From assembly GCA_021018815.1 (NCBI GenBank), contig JAITYX010000101.1, positions 620,001-684,000 of the forward strand: a stretch of 64,000 nt of DNA, given 5' to 3'. Source of the stretch: Talinum fruticosum (taxonomy: Eukaryota; Streptophyta; Magnoliopsida; Caryophyllales; Talinaceae). The position numbers and the translations under genes are program-made. The notes under the pieces were generated by a model. The model saw nothing but the letters and a program-made list of their open reading frames with translations, was not told the origin of the DNA and did no database searches. Below, one piece after another: positions 1-10,272 of this stretch. Positions within the stretch are counted from its first letter, which is position 1, and the number at the start of each line of letters is the position of its first letter.

Positions 1-511
1 TTAGCTCCTCGGCATTTCGACTAAAAATAACAAAAAGGACTTTACATCTGATAGTCGGGCCATGGACTGAGACTAATCACCTCAGTCATAGCCCATGGGT
101 GGCGTCGTGAATCGTTAGACGCTAGCTCTTGTCGGCACCGGATGGTCAATGGGTAGGGCTTCGGTCCAAACCGGTGTTTTCACACGAGGCTTGGCCCAAA
201 AGCCCTACTGCAGAAATAAGTTCATTTTGATTTGTTTTATTTTAGTTTTGAAATAATATCTCGGGGTTTCTAAAAATAATTCCTAAAATATAATGATTAA
301 TAAAATTGCCATGCACCTTTTCTTAATGATTCCAAATCGGATTATAAAAATCGGGAATCTTAATAAGATATTGATCCCCATTTTCAAAAACTATCATCTT
401 TAAAACATCATGTCCACATTCAAAAAGAGAAAACATCCCGCCAATTAGCGGGTAAGCGTGGGACCCGGCTCGGGTTTCGGACGAGGTCCGTGGTTCCTAC
501 AACAATTAAGT
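1..511 (+). mobile_element. Tat/Ogre-like LTR, 3' part
   Basis: This is the 3' end of a long LTR in plus orientation; its start lies outside the window. It matches, in reverse complement, the segments at about 4131-4700 and 6825-7330. Shared landmarks are the 'ggtagggcttcggtccaa' stretch, the 'aaaagccctac' stretch, a run ending 'gtttcggacgaggtc', and the terminal 'ggttcctaca'. No coding sequence is seen. The assignment rests on the primer site beside the 6825-9035 copy. The divergence between copies indicates an old element. Confidence 0.55.
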
Positions 512-832
512 GCTTTTAGTGATTTTAAGTGAATTAAGAAATTTATGTAATTGGAGAGATTCAAGTGATTTGTAAAAAGAAATTTTTGTACCTTAAATAA
601 ATAGAGTGAGCAAGAGGAGTAAATTAAAAAGGGATGAATTTAAATGCATTTGGAGTCAATTTTAGGAAAAAGGTAATTGAATTTTAGAAAATAATACGAC
701 ATACGGCAGATCGACTCAAGTTGTGGACTATGTTCTTGAATATTTTACAACCAATTGAAATTAACATACCATAACGTTAACAAGTTAAGAAATGTTTTAC
801 CTAAATGAAACTCACCTAGTCACAAGAAATCG
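512..832. other. AT-rich spacer, no gene seen
   Basis: There is no convincing reading frame. The first 50 bases ('acaattaagtgcttttag') resemble, in reverse complement, the CTTAAATCA-type minisatellite at 9036-9190, which also abuts a Tat-like LTR end. Confidence 0.5.
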
Positions 833-884
833 CAACAATAACAATAACAATAACAACAACAACAACAACAACAACAACAACTAC

Positions 885-960
<76 letters not shown>
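833..960. repeat. (AAC)n/(AAT)n microsatellite
   Basis: About 128 bp of trinucleotide repeat: AACAAT units, then pure AAC, one interruption, then a long pure AAT run. In one frame it reads as poly-asparagine, which is an artefact of the repeat. Confidence 0.97.
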
Positions 961-1863
961 GTTCAAATCAAGTTACGTGAAGTATCGACTTCATTAATGA
1001 AATATTTTATTTTTAAAGTGATTGTTAAGGACATTAATATCGGTAATCTGAGTCGTAATTTCAGAAAGAAACAAAGGGGAAGGGAATACCAAGTATCAAG
1101 GTATGTTTATTTCTTGTGTCTTAGGAAAATTCACGTGTTTATATATATCAATATCAAAACAGCTTTTCTTAATTAAAAAGGAATAGTTTTAAATATTGTT
1201 TGTCATCTCATTATATGGCCTACCCCATATCAATTATCTTATATCATGATCATATCATATCATATATTTAGTTATTATTAACCGGACTTCCCGATCGGTC
1301 CGGGTGTACGCATATTTAGGGAAACCGATGATTATAAGGAGCCACTCGGATAATAAAAAATAACTGTTTTACCATATTTTTCCTATCTACTTTATAAATG
1401 AATTGAAATGCATGCGCTAAAAATATATCTTCACTTAAATCATTTACAAGTACATGGATAAGCGTGCTGAGTTTCGGCTCATTACTTTGAAATGTTTTCT
1501 CTGTTTTGGTTTAGGTAAGGTTTAAGTAGAGGGAAGCAAGACGATAATTATTTTGGTTAACGAGAGTTAGAGGTTCACAAGTGGTAGTTAGGAATGTGAT
1601 TTTTGGGAGTCATATAATTTGTGGTTAAATAAGTAGTTATAATGATGGTATTTGTTAACATGTCTCTCGTTTATATAGTTATAAGTTGGGCGTCTTAAGC
1701 ATTGTGAACTTCAACTTTACAAGTGATGTTTGTATTTGAATTGGGAGTTGCCTTGCTCTTTGTTGAAAAGTGGCGGTAACGCTTTTAATCCTCTTTTCTT
1801 CTATGCTAATTACTAGTCAATGAATCGTTAACACTAAACTGGAGATTATGGAGTTTGGGGGCG

Positions 1864-1864
<1 letters not shown>
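961..1864. other. AT-rich spacer, no gene seen
   Basis: No frame, RNA gene or repeat boundary could be supported. Base composition is AT-rich, with short 'atcatatcat' repeats near 1240-1265. Confidence 0.5.

Positions 1865-1909
<45 letters not shown>
1865..1909. repeat. (TA)n microsatellite
   Basis: An uninterrupted TA dinucleotide run of about 45 bp. Confidence 0.97.
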
Positions 1910-1911
<2 letters not shown>

Positions 1912-2263
1912 CATAAAATAATTTAGCTAAGTTAGAATGGTATTTTATTCACTTTATAAGATTAAGAGTATGTTATACCCTTAACCAAAAATTTTAATTA
2001 AAAAACTTTCTTTATAATTTTGATTGCTATAGATTATTTCATTATGATTGCTTTTTGTAAAGTTGATTTTGTATGCTTAATTTAAAATAAATGTTTGGGA
2101 TTTGTCACATCTTGATAGATTATGAAGGATTTGAGTAATGCTTCAATTGGTTTTCTAGCATTTTTCTAATTGTTAATAGAATGGTAAGTAAAAGTGTTAC
2201 GGACTTTGGGCCTAAATATGTAATTAGCTTAGCAAATAGCGGCTAAGACTAGTTCACTAAACT

Positions 2264-2284
2264 CAGTGGTGGATTCAGGAATTT
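2264..2284 (-). repeat. hAT terminal inverted repeat
   Basis: The sequence starts CAGTGGTGGATTCAGG, close to the CAGTGGCGGATCCAGG ends known for plant hAT elements. It marks the 3' end of the minus-strand hAT fragment. The other terminus is absent. Confidence 0.65.
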
Positions 2285-3241
2285 AAGGAAGGGGGTTCAA
2301 AATAAATTAAATAATAGTCTACACAATACAAAAGTTAACATCTGCTTTTAAAATTAATATCACATAATGATAACATTACATCTCATACAATTGTTTTCGT
2401 CGAGTCCTCATATTTTGAAAGCGCTCCATGATGCCATCAGTAGATAGACTTTCAAATAAATCATCCTCAAAGTAAGTAAGAACAGTATCATTCAATAACT
2501 CATCCGATATCCGATTGCGTAAGTTGGTCTTGATATACTTTATCGAAGAAAAACTCTTTCAATTGTTGTCGTAGAAACAGGTGAAATCAATGCCAACTTC
2601 AAAAGTAATTGTACATGAGGAGAACTCATATACTTCTTGGTTTTAATCATCCTTGTGGAGAGTTCACCAAGTCTATTCAAGTTAGAGAATCTTTCATCAT
2701 CAAGTATATTATCAATGAAAGTATCCAATTCACCACTATGGGCCTCGAGTGCCTAATTCATCAAAATCATCTCGATACAACCGAGCCATTTTGAGTATCT
2801 TGTTCTTGTCAAAGTTGGAGAAAGAGTCAGCAGGATTCAAACAAGCCAAACCAAGAACCAACTCAGTGCTAACTTCGTAAAGCGACTATTGAGTTCTAGC
2901 ATTTGCATATCAAGAATCGAATAGAACACATAAACGATAATAATGCTCATTTGTCACGTAAGAAACTCTACGTTTTGACTTTCCTCAAGCATGAAGAGGA
3001 GCGAAATCATCCATGTCAGGAATCTCAATATCGTGCTTCAAACAAAATGAACTAACATCATCTATCAAAGAGTCCCATCCTTGATCCCTTGCAAGCCGCA
3101 ATTGTTTCTTAGTCTGTGTTAAGAAGTGATATTGCATTAACAAGCGTCTTGATACCTTCTTTGCAGAGCTTGACCCAATGCATTAGTAATGCCTAACACA
3201 AAATTCATTAGATATAATAAAAAAGCAAAGTCATATATCCG
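2264..3241 (-). pseudogene. hAT transposase (ZMYM1/TTF-type) 3' fragment
   Basis: On the minus strand this encodes the C-terminal third of a plant hAT transposase of the zinc-finger-MYM1/TTF-domain type. The longest open piece (2540-2728) carries a FIDNILDDERFSNL block and the start of the hAT dimerisation region (TTIERVF). Past a frameshift the neighbouring frame continues with an IKYIKTNLRNR-like block. The plus-strand copy at 21.7-24.3 kb is a close relative and aligns down to position 3241, where this copy stops. The outer end at 2264 begins CAGTGGTGGATTCAGGAATT, a hAT-type terminal inverted repeat. The 5' two thirds, including the zinc finger, is missing. Frameshifts and stops make it non-functional. 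Confidence 0.8.
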
Positions 3242-3352
3242 AATTTGGGTCGGTTTCGAATTAGTTGTTTTCGAATGTCGAGCTTAGTATGAATTTGGGT
3301 CACTCGGAGTGGGATCAGTTTTTGAGGTATTTCAGTGGAAAATGTTAGCATC

Positions 3353-3410
3353 AAATTGACATAAGAAGAACCCCTTCAAAAAAAAAAAAAAAAAATTGAC
3401 ATAAGAGGAA
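3353..3410 (+). repeat. Poly(A) micro-insertion with 18-bp direct repeats
   Basis: Two 18-bp direct repeats (3353-3370 and 3393-3410, one mismatch, core ATTGACATAAGA) flank seven bases (ccccttc) and a run of about 18 A. This is the layout left by a LINE-mediated retroposition truncated almost to its poly(A) tail. Confidence 0.6.
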
Positions 3411-3420
3411 AAAACCCATC

Positions 3421-3449
3421 GAAGTAAATGGACTTTGCATGAAAACCGA
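3421..3449 (+). repeat. 29-bp direct repeat, copy 1
   Basis: An exact 29-bp match to 5188-5216, core 'aaatggactttgcatgaaaa'. The sequences on either side differ, so it is not part of a longer visible duplication. Confidence 0.7.
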
Positions 3450-4066
3450 GTGGACGATGCTCTATCCGCATTTGCATTCAAGCCTTCGTAATAAATATTG
3501 CACCAGGGTTGTTTTCGGTCATAGTGTTTCCCATGTTTCAAGCGTTATGTTTCAAGCGTTTGAATGTTGCAGTAATGTTGATAGTTGTCTACTAGTCCTT
3601 AGTCATTGTTTGACCCCAAATAGATTTTGCATTTACTACGGTAGTTATATCTAATTTACTTTGAAAATTTGTTGAGCATAAAACAACCAAGGGTTTTATA
3701 GCAGAACTAATTGACAACTAATCAAATAATTCACATCCTTATGTGTATGCTCAACATCTTTTAACCTATTGATATAGGCCACTTTTATATTATGATATTC
3801 TTCACATTTACTAACAAAGCACCTAAGAAATAACATATTCTCAAATTTCTTATTGTAGGAGCCACGACCTATGGCCATGTTTCCCACAAATGTTGGCTTC
3901 ACATGACGTGTGCTTAGGACTTTTGGAAGAGATTTTTAAGAAGGGTTGATTGGTGATTTTAATAAATCGTTTTACTTTTGATATCAATTTTAGAAGTCTC
4001 GGGATACTTTATCGGACGTAATGGAAAGAAATGAAAGAGTTATTGCAGCAAAGCAACTGGAGCAGG

Positions 4067-4130
4067 TGTAGACACCGAAAACATGTCGTCCTTATCTTTT
4101 TATTTATGTTATTTACTTTTGTTAGCCCGG
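4067..4130 (+). mobile_element. Tat/Ogre-like LTR start fragment
   Basis: It begins TGTAGACACC and matches the start of the minus-strand LTR at 9035 read in reverse (TGTAGACACC, then 'cttatct'). Only about 64 bp remain before a minus-strand LTR end begins at 4131. Confidence 0.5.
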
Positions 4131-5187
4131 TGTAGGAACCACGACCTGTCCCTCCGTAGAGGGAAAAACACCCCGTAAGGTAGGACCGAGTTTTCCCATG
4201 AATGTCGTGCCTTTTTTATTTTTGAAGACTCTTTTGAAAGTTTATTTAGAAAATGGGGATGCACCTCTTATTAAGATTTCTGATTTTTGGTAATTCAACT
4301 AAAGTCTGTTTTAGCAAAATAGTGATTGGAAATTTTATTAATGTTTTATTATATAAATTAATTTTAGAAATATCGGAGTATTATTTCCCAATTTAGAAAA
4401 ATAGAGAAAGCATAATTTAAATTCTCGCTGCAAGGCTTTTGAGTCAAAAAAGGTGCGATAACACCGATTTGGAACAGAGCCTTGCCCGGTGATCGGCTGG
4501 TGTCGGCAAGTGTCAGCACCATGGGGTCACCGGCACCGGCCATGGGCTGTGACTAAAGGGTCAATCTCGGTCCATGGCCTTGACTATCGGAAAATGAATC
4601 TGTTTTTGCCATTTTAAATTAAAAATGACGAGATGCGATTTAGGAGAAATAAAAATCGAAAAGGAGAGTCGCCAGTCGGCTTTAGAAATAAAAACTATCA
4701 CAAATAAAAGAAAATGCTCCCAATCTTAGTATGGGAAAACTAAGCTTGACAAATGACTCGCATCGGTCTACAACCGAGAATCTCGTGTTCGGGGGAATGT
4801 ACGAAATGTAGAGATAAGCCCTTCCATTCCGCCCATCGACAGACGACCTCTACTAATTAAAATTGTGAATGTAAAGAACATGTTTTCAATCAAGCATACA
4901 ACATATAAATATGAAAATGAAATCAACCAAAGCATGCAAAGTAAGCAATAAATCAAATAAGAAAGCGATAAAAAAGCAAAAAGAGAAGCGATAAAAATAA
5001 AATTGGAGTGGGCGGGGAGGAACTAAAAATGATTACATTTTGATCCACAATATGGAAAACGGTAAAAAGTATAAATTAAATAAACCGTAATCGGGATTGA
5101 AACTAAATTGACCGCCCTCAGGTTGTCTCACCTGTTGATCTTGAATCATGAACCGGATCTAGAAGCGTGACGTGGATGAACGAGATT
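4131..5187 (-). mobile_element. Tat/Ogre-like LTR, 3' portion
   Basis: The minus-strand reading ends at 4131 with 'cgtggttcctaca', as in the plus-strand copy at 1-511. It aligns along its length with 6825-7850, including 'gtacgaaatgtagagataag', 'ggcggggagga' and 'ggttgtct'. The 5' part of the LTR is missing beyond about 5187. It carries no ORF of note. Confidence 0.55.
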
Positions 5188-5216
5188 GAAGTAAATGGAC
5201 TTTGCATGAAAACCGA
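5188..5216 (+). repeat. 29-bp direct repeat, copy 2
   Basis: Identical to 3421-3449. It sits at the point where similarity to the longer Tat-like LTR at 6825-9035 fades, so it may mark a breakpoint. Confidence 0.7.
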
Positions 5217-6802
5217 CTAAGAGGAACCCTATCTTCTAGGTAGTCTCATATCGGGCATCCCGCCACCGCAGGACCCTCGTTAGAACCCTTCCCTCGAAGT
5301 TTCTAGCTGGGCGTCCCCAGTTCGAACCCTTCGGTATGCTAAACGATCCGTAGCCGTTGATTCAAAACAATTTGCACATAATCATTCATCATATTAACTT
5401 TAACAGCTTTCTCAAATCAATTGAACATCGAGGAAGGCTTGACACCACGTGTCACCCTTATATATTCACTTTCTCAAATCTGATTTACTTTCTAAAATAA
5501 GTTTCGCTTCTTTAAAACATAATCACATTCAAAAGGCAATTCACCTGCCCTCTTTCTCGCCTAGTCTCTCACTCTCTTATCCCTCCGCTCGCACCTACTC
5601 GCGTGGCCGGTGGTCGCCGGTCCTCCTCCCCTTGGTCTCCTTCGCCCGCTCACTCGCCTCCTCCCTCTCTCTCTCTTTTTTCCCGTTCGGTGCTCCTTCC
5701 CCTCCCCTGTTTTGCTTCTAGTTCTTCGTTTTCTTTCCCGTGCCCCCCTTTGGTCCCTTCTTCTTTTATTTTTCTTGCATTCTCTCTCCACCGCTAAACA
5801 AAATTTGCCACTTCCTTCTATTGGACCTCCAATTAACCTTTCTTATCTGGTCATAATCCAACCAAAGTAATCATCAGCTCGTGTACGACAAGTTCTTATC
5901 CCTTCTTCCTTTTGTCCTTTTATGCCGCTGCATACTAACTCATTTTAATACGCCGGCCACAACAACTCCTAACCGTGCAAAGGTTCAACTCAATAGAAAG
6001 GGAGGCAATTTCCTTGATTTAATTTATTCAATAGCAGCCTCCAAAGAGATACTAAAGTAATATGTTTGGCCGTAAATAAAATCAATCACTCACCCCCGCC
6101 GGATGCGCGGAATAATACTAAATAATTCGGTGCTTCACAACTGCTTTTATTAAAATAACAGGCATTACACCTATACCGCCTAGACCGAGATGAAGCGTTA
6201 GGATGAAAAAGAAATGCAATTAATGGACTGTCCTAAAAAAGGGAAAAGATAATTTTTTACTTTTGGCTAAAATGCACATAATGGACCAACTCGAGGAAAT
6301 TAATTATGGTATTTTATTCGCACCCATACAAGGGTTAAATAGCACTCTTAACCTAACCTAAAGACTCACAAGTAAAAGATTAAATACTAAAAGCAACCAC
6401 ACTCATCTAAGTATGCAAATGGAGAGAAAAGGGACATGCTAAACAACAAAGGGTCTATGGTCAAAAGAGGGATCAATCTAAGTAGGATACATGGTGTCTT
6501 ATAGTTTGAGCATTTAGTCCTTCGTGGGTGCACAAAAGGAAAAAACATGAATCCTAAGTGCCTCCAAAGAGAGCGTGCTATGAGGGAAGAGGTACCGCCT
6601 CCCTAACAATCAAGCCTAGCTGGGCTCGTCTAGGTTAGCAGCTCAAACCTCTTCCAAAATTTGTTCAAAAAGGGTAAAGCCTAAAGGTCAAAATTAAAAA
6701 TAACTATGTTCGAGGTTGTACAAATGCAGGATTCCTAATACAAATACGTTATAAAAACTCACAACTCAAATTTTCAAGTCTCACCCTTTTAATAAGTGAC
6801 AC
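5217..6802. other. Presumed Tat/Ogre-like leader or spacer
   Basis: No coding domain is recognisable. The span lies just downstream, on the minus strand, of a tRNA-Arg-type primer site, where such elements carry a long untranslated leader. It contains a pyrimidine-rich tract at 5541-5775 whose proline/serine-rich frames look like compositional artefacts. Confidence 0.35.
5541..5775 (+). repeat. Pyrimidine-rich tract
   Basis: A strongly CT-biased stretch with embedded CTCTCT runs. Overlapping open frames on both strands have low-complexity Ser/Pro/Leu or Arg/Gly content and no domain. Confidence 0.7.
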
Positions 6803-6824
6803 GTCCCCAGCGGAGTCATCACCA
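6803..6824 (-). other. Primer binding site, tRNA-Arg type
   Basis: The minus strand reads TGGTGATGACTCCGCTGGGG then AC. It resembles the TGGCGACTCCGCTGGGGA primer site of Ogre/Tat-type gypsy elements, with three extra bases. It lies directly next to the LTR end at 6825, the correct spacing for a minus-strand 5' LTR. Confidence 0.6.
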
Positions 6825-7875
6825 TAGGAATCATAGACCTCGTCCGAAACCCGAACCGGGCTTCGTACAATAGGAAGGATTTTCTCTCCTTTTTGAAAGT
6901 GAAAATGATTTTTGAAAGGTGATAGTTTTTGAAAGTGGGGATGAATCTCTTATTAAGATTTCCGATTTTTATAATTTGATTTGGAGTCATTTAAGCAAAG
7001 GTGCATGGCAATTTTATTAATTATTTTATTTTAGAAATTATTTTTGGAAACCCCAAGATATTATTGCAAAACTAAATTTAAACAAATCGAATGAATTTAA
7101 TTCTGCCGTAGGGCTTTTGTGCCAAGCCAATATGAAAACACCGGCTTGGACCGAAGCCCTACCTGGTGCCTGTATGGTTCACAACACCGGCCATGGCCCA
7201 TGATTGAGGTGATCGGTCTCGGTCCATCGCCCGATCGTCGGATCTAAAACCATTTTTTGTTATTTTTTAGTAAAAAATGTCGAGGACCTAATTAAGAGCA
7301 ATAAATAGGAAAATAGAGTCACCAATCATTTTTAAGAACAAAAACTAACAAAAATCAAAATAAATAAATACTCTTCCATTCTTAATATGAGAAAACTAAG
7401 CTTGAAAGAGGTTTAAAATTGACTCCATCGATTTAGAATCGAGAATCCAAATTTGGGGGCGAAGGTACGAAACGTAGGGATAAGCCTTTTCATTCCGCTA
7501 GTCAAAAGACGGCCTTGACTAATTTGAGAGGTGAATTTAGATAATTCATTCAAGACAAACATACAACATATTAAGATGTGAAATTTAAAACAATCAAGAC
7601 ATGCTAACGGAAGTGATAAAAGCATATATGAAAGTAATAAATGAAAAAGATAAAGAAAACGAAAATAAAAAGGTTACATCGGGCGGGGAGGAATTAAATG
7701 CAATTACATCTTTTTCCACAATACTAAAAACGATAAATAACGAAAATTTAAGTAAATCGTAATTTAAAGGCCGCTTTGACTAGGTTGTCTTACTCGCTGA
7801 TTTAGATCTTGAACCAGATCCGAAAGTGTGACGATGGTGACTGGATGGGGCTTTTTGCGAGTTTTTGTGAAGGTA

Positions 7876-7895
7876 AGTAGCAAGATGTGTGTACT
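7876..7895 (+). repeat. SINE target-site duplication, left
   Basis: Contains AGTAGCAAGATGTGTGT; it pairs with 8135-8155 on the far side of the SINE. Confidence 0.75.
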
Positions 7896-8134
7896 AAGTG
7901 AGTGTTACCCTAGTGGTAAGTACTCGACACTTGCACGCTCTCCACCAAGGTTCAAATCTTGGTGAAGACAATTTCTTTGCTATGTGTGCAAGAAGTTGGG
8001 ATGTGTCTGTGGATTTGGGTTTTAAGCTTGGGTTTGGTATCTTTACCCCTTCCCATGTGCCTTTAAGCCCAACTGGTTTACTCCTGAGATAGGGGCCTAA
8101 TAGGGTCGTCCATACTTACCATATTTACAAAAAA
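7896..8134 (+). mobile_element. tRNA-derived SINE
   Basis: It begins with a pol III-type promoter: an A-box-like TAGTGGTAAGTACTC and a B-box-like GGTTCAAATCT about 45 bp later. A tRNA-unrelated body follows, and it ends in an A run at about 8129-8135. It is flanked by direct repeats of 20-21 bp (7876-7895 and 8135-8155, core AAGATGTGTGT) with two differences. The size of about 240 bp fits plant SINEs. It sits inside the Tat-like LTR and is therefore younger than it. Confidence 0.8.
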
Positions 8135-8155
8135 AGTAGGAAGATGTGTGTGACT
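8135..8155 (+). repeat. SINE target-site duplication, right
   Basis: Contains AGTAGGAAGATGTGTGTG directly after the SINE A tail; it pairs with 7876-7895. Confidence 0.75.
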
Positions 8156-8317
8156 CGATGGAGTATTAAGGTTCAAATGTTGTTCATAATGTAAGGAAGA
8201 TTAGCTGAAGGGAAACCAAGAGATTAGAATAAGCAAATATTCAGTAGCTCTTAACCAAACTTCAAGCAAGCATAACGCATAGGAAAAAGTCATCTCCCAA
8301 ATGAGAGCTTAAACTCT

Positions 8318-8326
8318 CTATTTATA
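8318..8326 (-). promoter_or_regulatory. TATA box in Tat-like LTR
   Basis: TATAAATAG on the minus strand, about 710 bp inside the LTR. The position suits a U3 promoter driving minus-strand transcription. Confidence 0.5.
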
Positions 8327-9035
8327 GGAAATGATTAGTTCAAAAATAACCTAGGGTTTCAGTTGAAGCGACCAACCGAAATGAGTAAAAACCAACTAAT
8401 AGAATCACAAACAATTGGACCAAATCAGGCTTAGACTGCATCCCGGGAATAATGTCATGATGCGCGGCACCGGACATAGATAACGTCGTATAGTCCCTAG
8501 CTTCTTTCCGTGTTGTAGCTAAACTCCGAGGGTGAAACGCAACGTTTGGGGGCAAAATTCCCTAAAACACGGCGTCGGCCATGATTGACATCGTTTTGTG
8601 AAAATAAGCTCCATGTCTTAATTGGACATTTTGGAGCAAAACACAACGTTTTGCTAATGTTTACCATGAAAAGCGACACCGCCAATGCGACATCATACGG
8701 ATAAGTTTTAGCTCTGTGTCTTGGTTGGACGCCGGCGATGAAATACGGCGTTTTGAGCGTTGAAGGGATTTGTGCATAGCGCCGTCATGGAGTTGACTCT
8801 AGAGGGTTGACCGGGCTTGAACTATCCGAAGAAAAGGGTTTTTGGACCGATCCAAGGTAGAAAGGTTTTTTTTGGTGTCAATAGATTTTTGTGGTTTTCG
8901 ACTTCTATCATGCCAATCGGATACGGATCGTGATCCGAATCCATAAACAGGACTGGGATTTCACCATCTAGACGATAAAACAACATAAAATACAGAAATA
9001 AAAGAGATAAGAACAACACGTTTTAGGTGTCTACA

Positions 9036-9190
9036 ATTGCTTAAATTACTTAAATCACTTAATTTACTTAAATCACTAAAATTGCTTAATTTACTTAAAT
9101 CACTTAATTTACTTAAATTACTAAAATCACTTAATATGCTTAAATCACTTAGATCACTTATTTTTCTTAACTCACTTAATCCACTTATTT
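9036..9190 (+). repeat. CTTAAATCA-type minisatellite
   Basis: About 155 bp of imperfect 9-11 bp units built on ACTTAAATC / ACTTAATTT. It directly abuts the Tat-like LTR start. The leucine/serine-rich frames on both strands are translations of the repeat. Confidence 0.85.
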
Positions 9191-10194
9191 CGACATTTAT
9201 ATATATATTCCAAAAAGGATATAACATGCTCTACCATTAAACACCCCACCTCCAAGATTCATAACTTACACCAAATAATCTTAAATTTTCTCATTAATAA
9301 TTCAGAATTTCCACAAAAGCATTATTTCATCCAAAAATTACTTAAAACTTAACATGCAAGCCCATTTTCTTCGTTCCTCAACTTTTAAATTTTTATAAAG
9401 TTTCTAATCACCATCATCAACCATATTTCTTCCTCAATTTCATAATCCACAATCTATTCATAATCCAAATATCAATAGAAATTAAAAAATGTTCACAAGG
9501 CTCAAATAACCTTCACAAACTTGCTTTTAACCTCCTAAACCATCAAATCACCAAAAATCCATGACCACTTTGTATTGTGTCAACATTTTTCATTCAAATG
9601 TTTAATCCTACTAGATTAAATCTTACATGTATACAATTAATTTTAAAACATAATGATGTAATTAGTTGAGGGTTTGAGGTTCTTACCCAAGAACCACAAA
9701 GAAATAGGGTTTTTGAGGAAGTCGAAGGGCTAGGCTTGCTTCCGGTGGCCAGCGATAGGTGCGGCGGCGGCAACGGCGTGCAGGTGGCTGGTGGTGGTAG
9801 TGAGGGCGACAAGCTAGCTGGGTGAACAAATTGGGAAAGAAGGTGGGGTTGCTACTGGTTTTCTTCCCTTCGTGGTTGCTGGCGGTGACCGTGCAACGGC
9901 AGCATCCGATAGCGACCGGTGGACAGGCGGCGGTGACCGCCGCGGTAGTAGGTAGTTTGAGTGTAGTGGAGTTTTTGGGGAAGACGAAGAAATAATGAGT
10001 GTGGGTTTGAGAGGAGAGCCTAATTTAAAGACTCACTTTCTTACTTCTTTTGCCCTCCTCTAAATTAGGTGAATAATTCAGCTTAGATTCCTCCTCTTAT
10101 CTTCCCATTTTAGGCCTCCAATTTTACTCCCAAACCCAATTCTTCAAGTTATAAAATAAATCTGTAAAATCGATATTTTGAAATTTTACGTTTT

Positions 10195-10196
<2 letters not shown>
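9191..10196. other. Spacer with a GC-richer patch, no gene supported
   Basis: Mostly AT-rich. At about 9720-9990 there is a GC-richer patch with 'ggcggcggcaacggcg' and 'ggtggctggtggtggt' strings. A minus-strand frame there (9594-9812) is low-complexity Pro/Ser/Thr and has no domain, so I do not call it a gene. Confidence 0.45.

Positions 10197-10270
<74 letters not shown>
10197..10270. repeat. (TA)n microsatellite
   Basis: A pure TA run of about 73 bp. A shorter TA run lies near 10530-10548. Confidence 0.97.

Positions 10271-10272
<2 letters not shown>

Larger units (their letters stand above)
3242..4066. other. Non-coding spacer with small repeats
   Basis: No gene is supported. It holds a small poly(A) micro-insertion with flanking repeats (3353-3410) and one copy of a 29-bp sequence repeated at 5188. 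A minus-strand open frame at 3696-3902 has no recognisable motif. Confidence 0.45.
6825..9035 (-). mobile_element. Tat/Ogre-like 5' LTR containing a SINE
   Basis: A minus-strand LTR of about 2.2 kb that starts TGTAGACACC at 9035 and ends beside the primer site at 6824. About 280 bp of this is a later SINE and its target duplication (7876-8155). A TATAAATAG box lies about 0.7 kb from the LTR start (8318-8326), consistent with a U3 promoter. No internal protein domain of this element remains in the window, so it is a remnant. Confidence 0.55.

Noticed and set aside
792..980. Open frame of poly-asparagine
   Set aside because: It is the translation of an AAC/AAT microsatellite, not a gene.
5449..5870. 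Overlapping Ser/Pro/Leu-rich and Arg-rich open frames on both strands
   Set aside because: A pyrimidine-rich tract stays open by composition; no domain, start context or partner exon is seen.
8961..9240. Leucine/serine-rich frames on both strands
   Set aside because: They translate the CTTAAATCA minisatellite.
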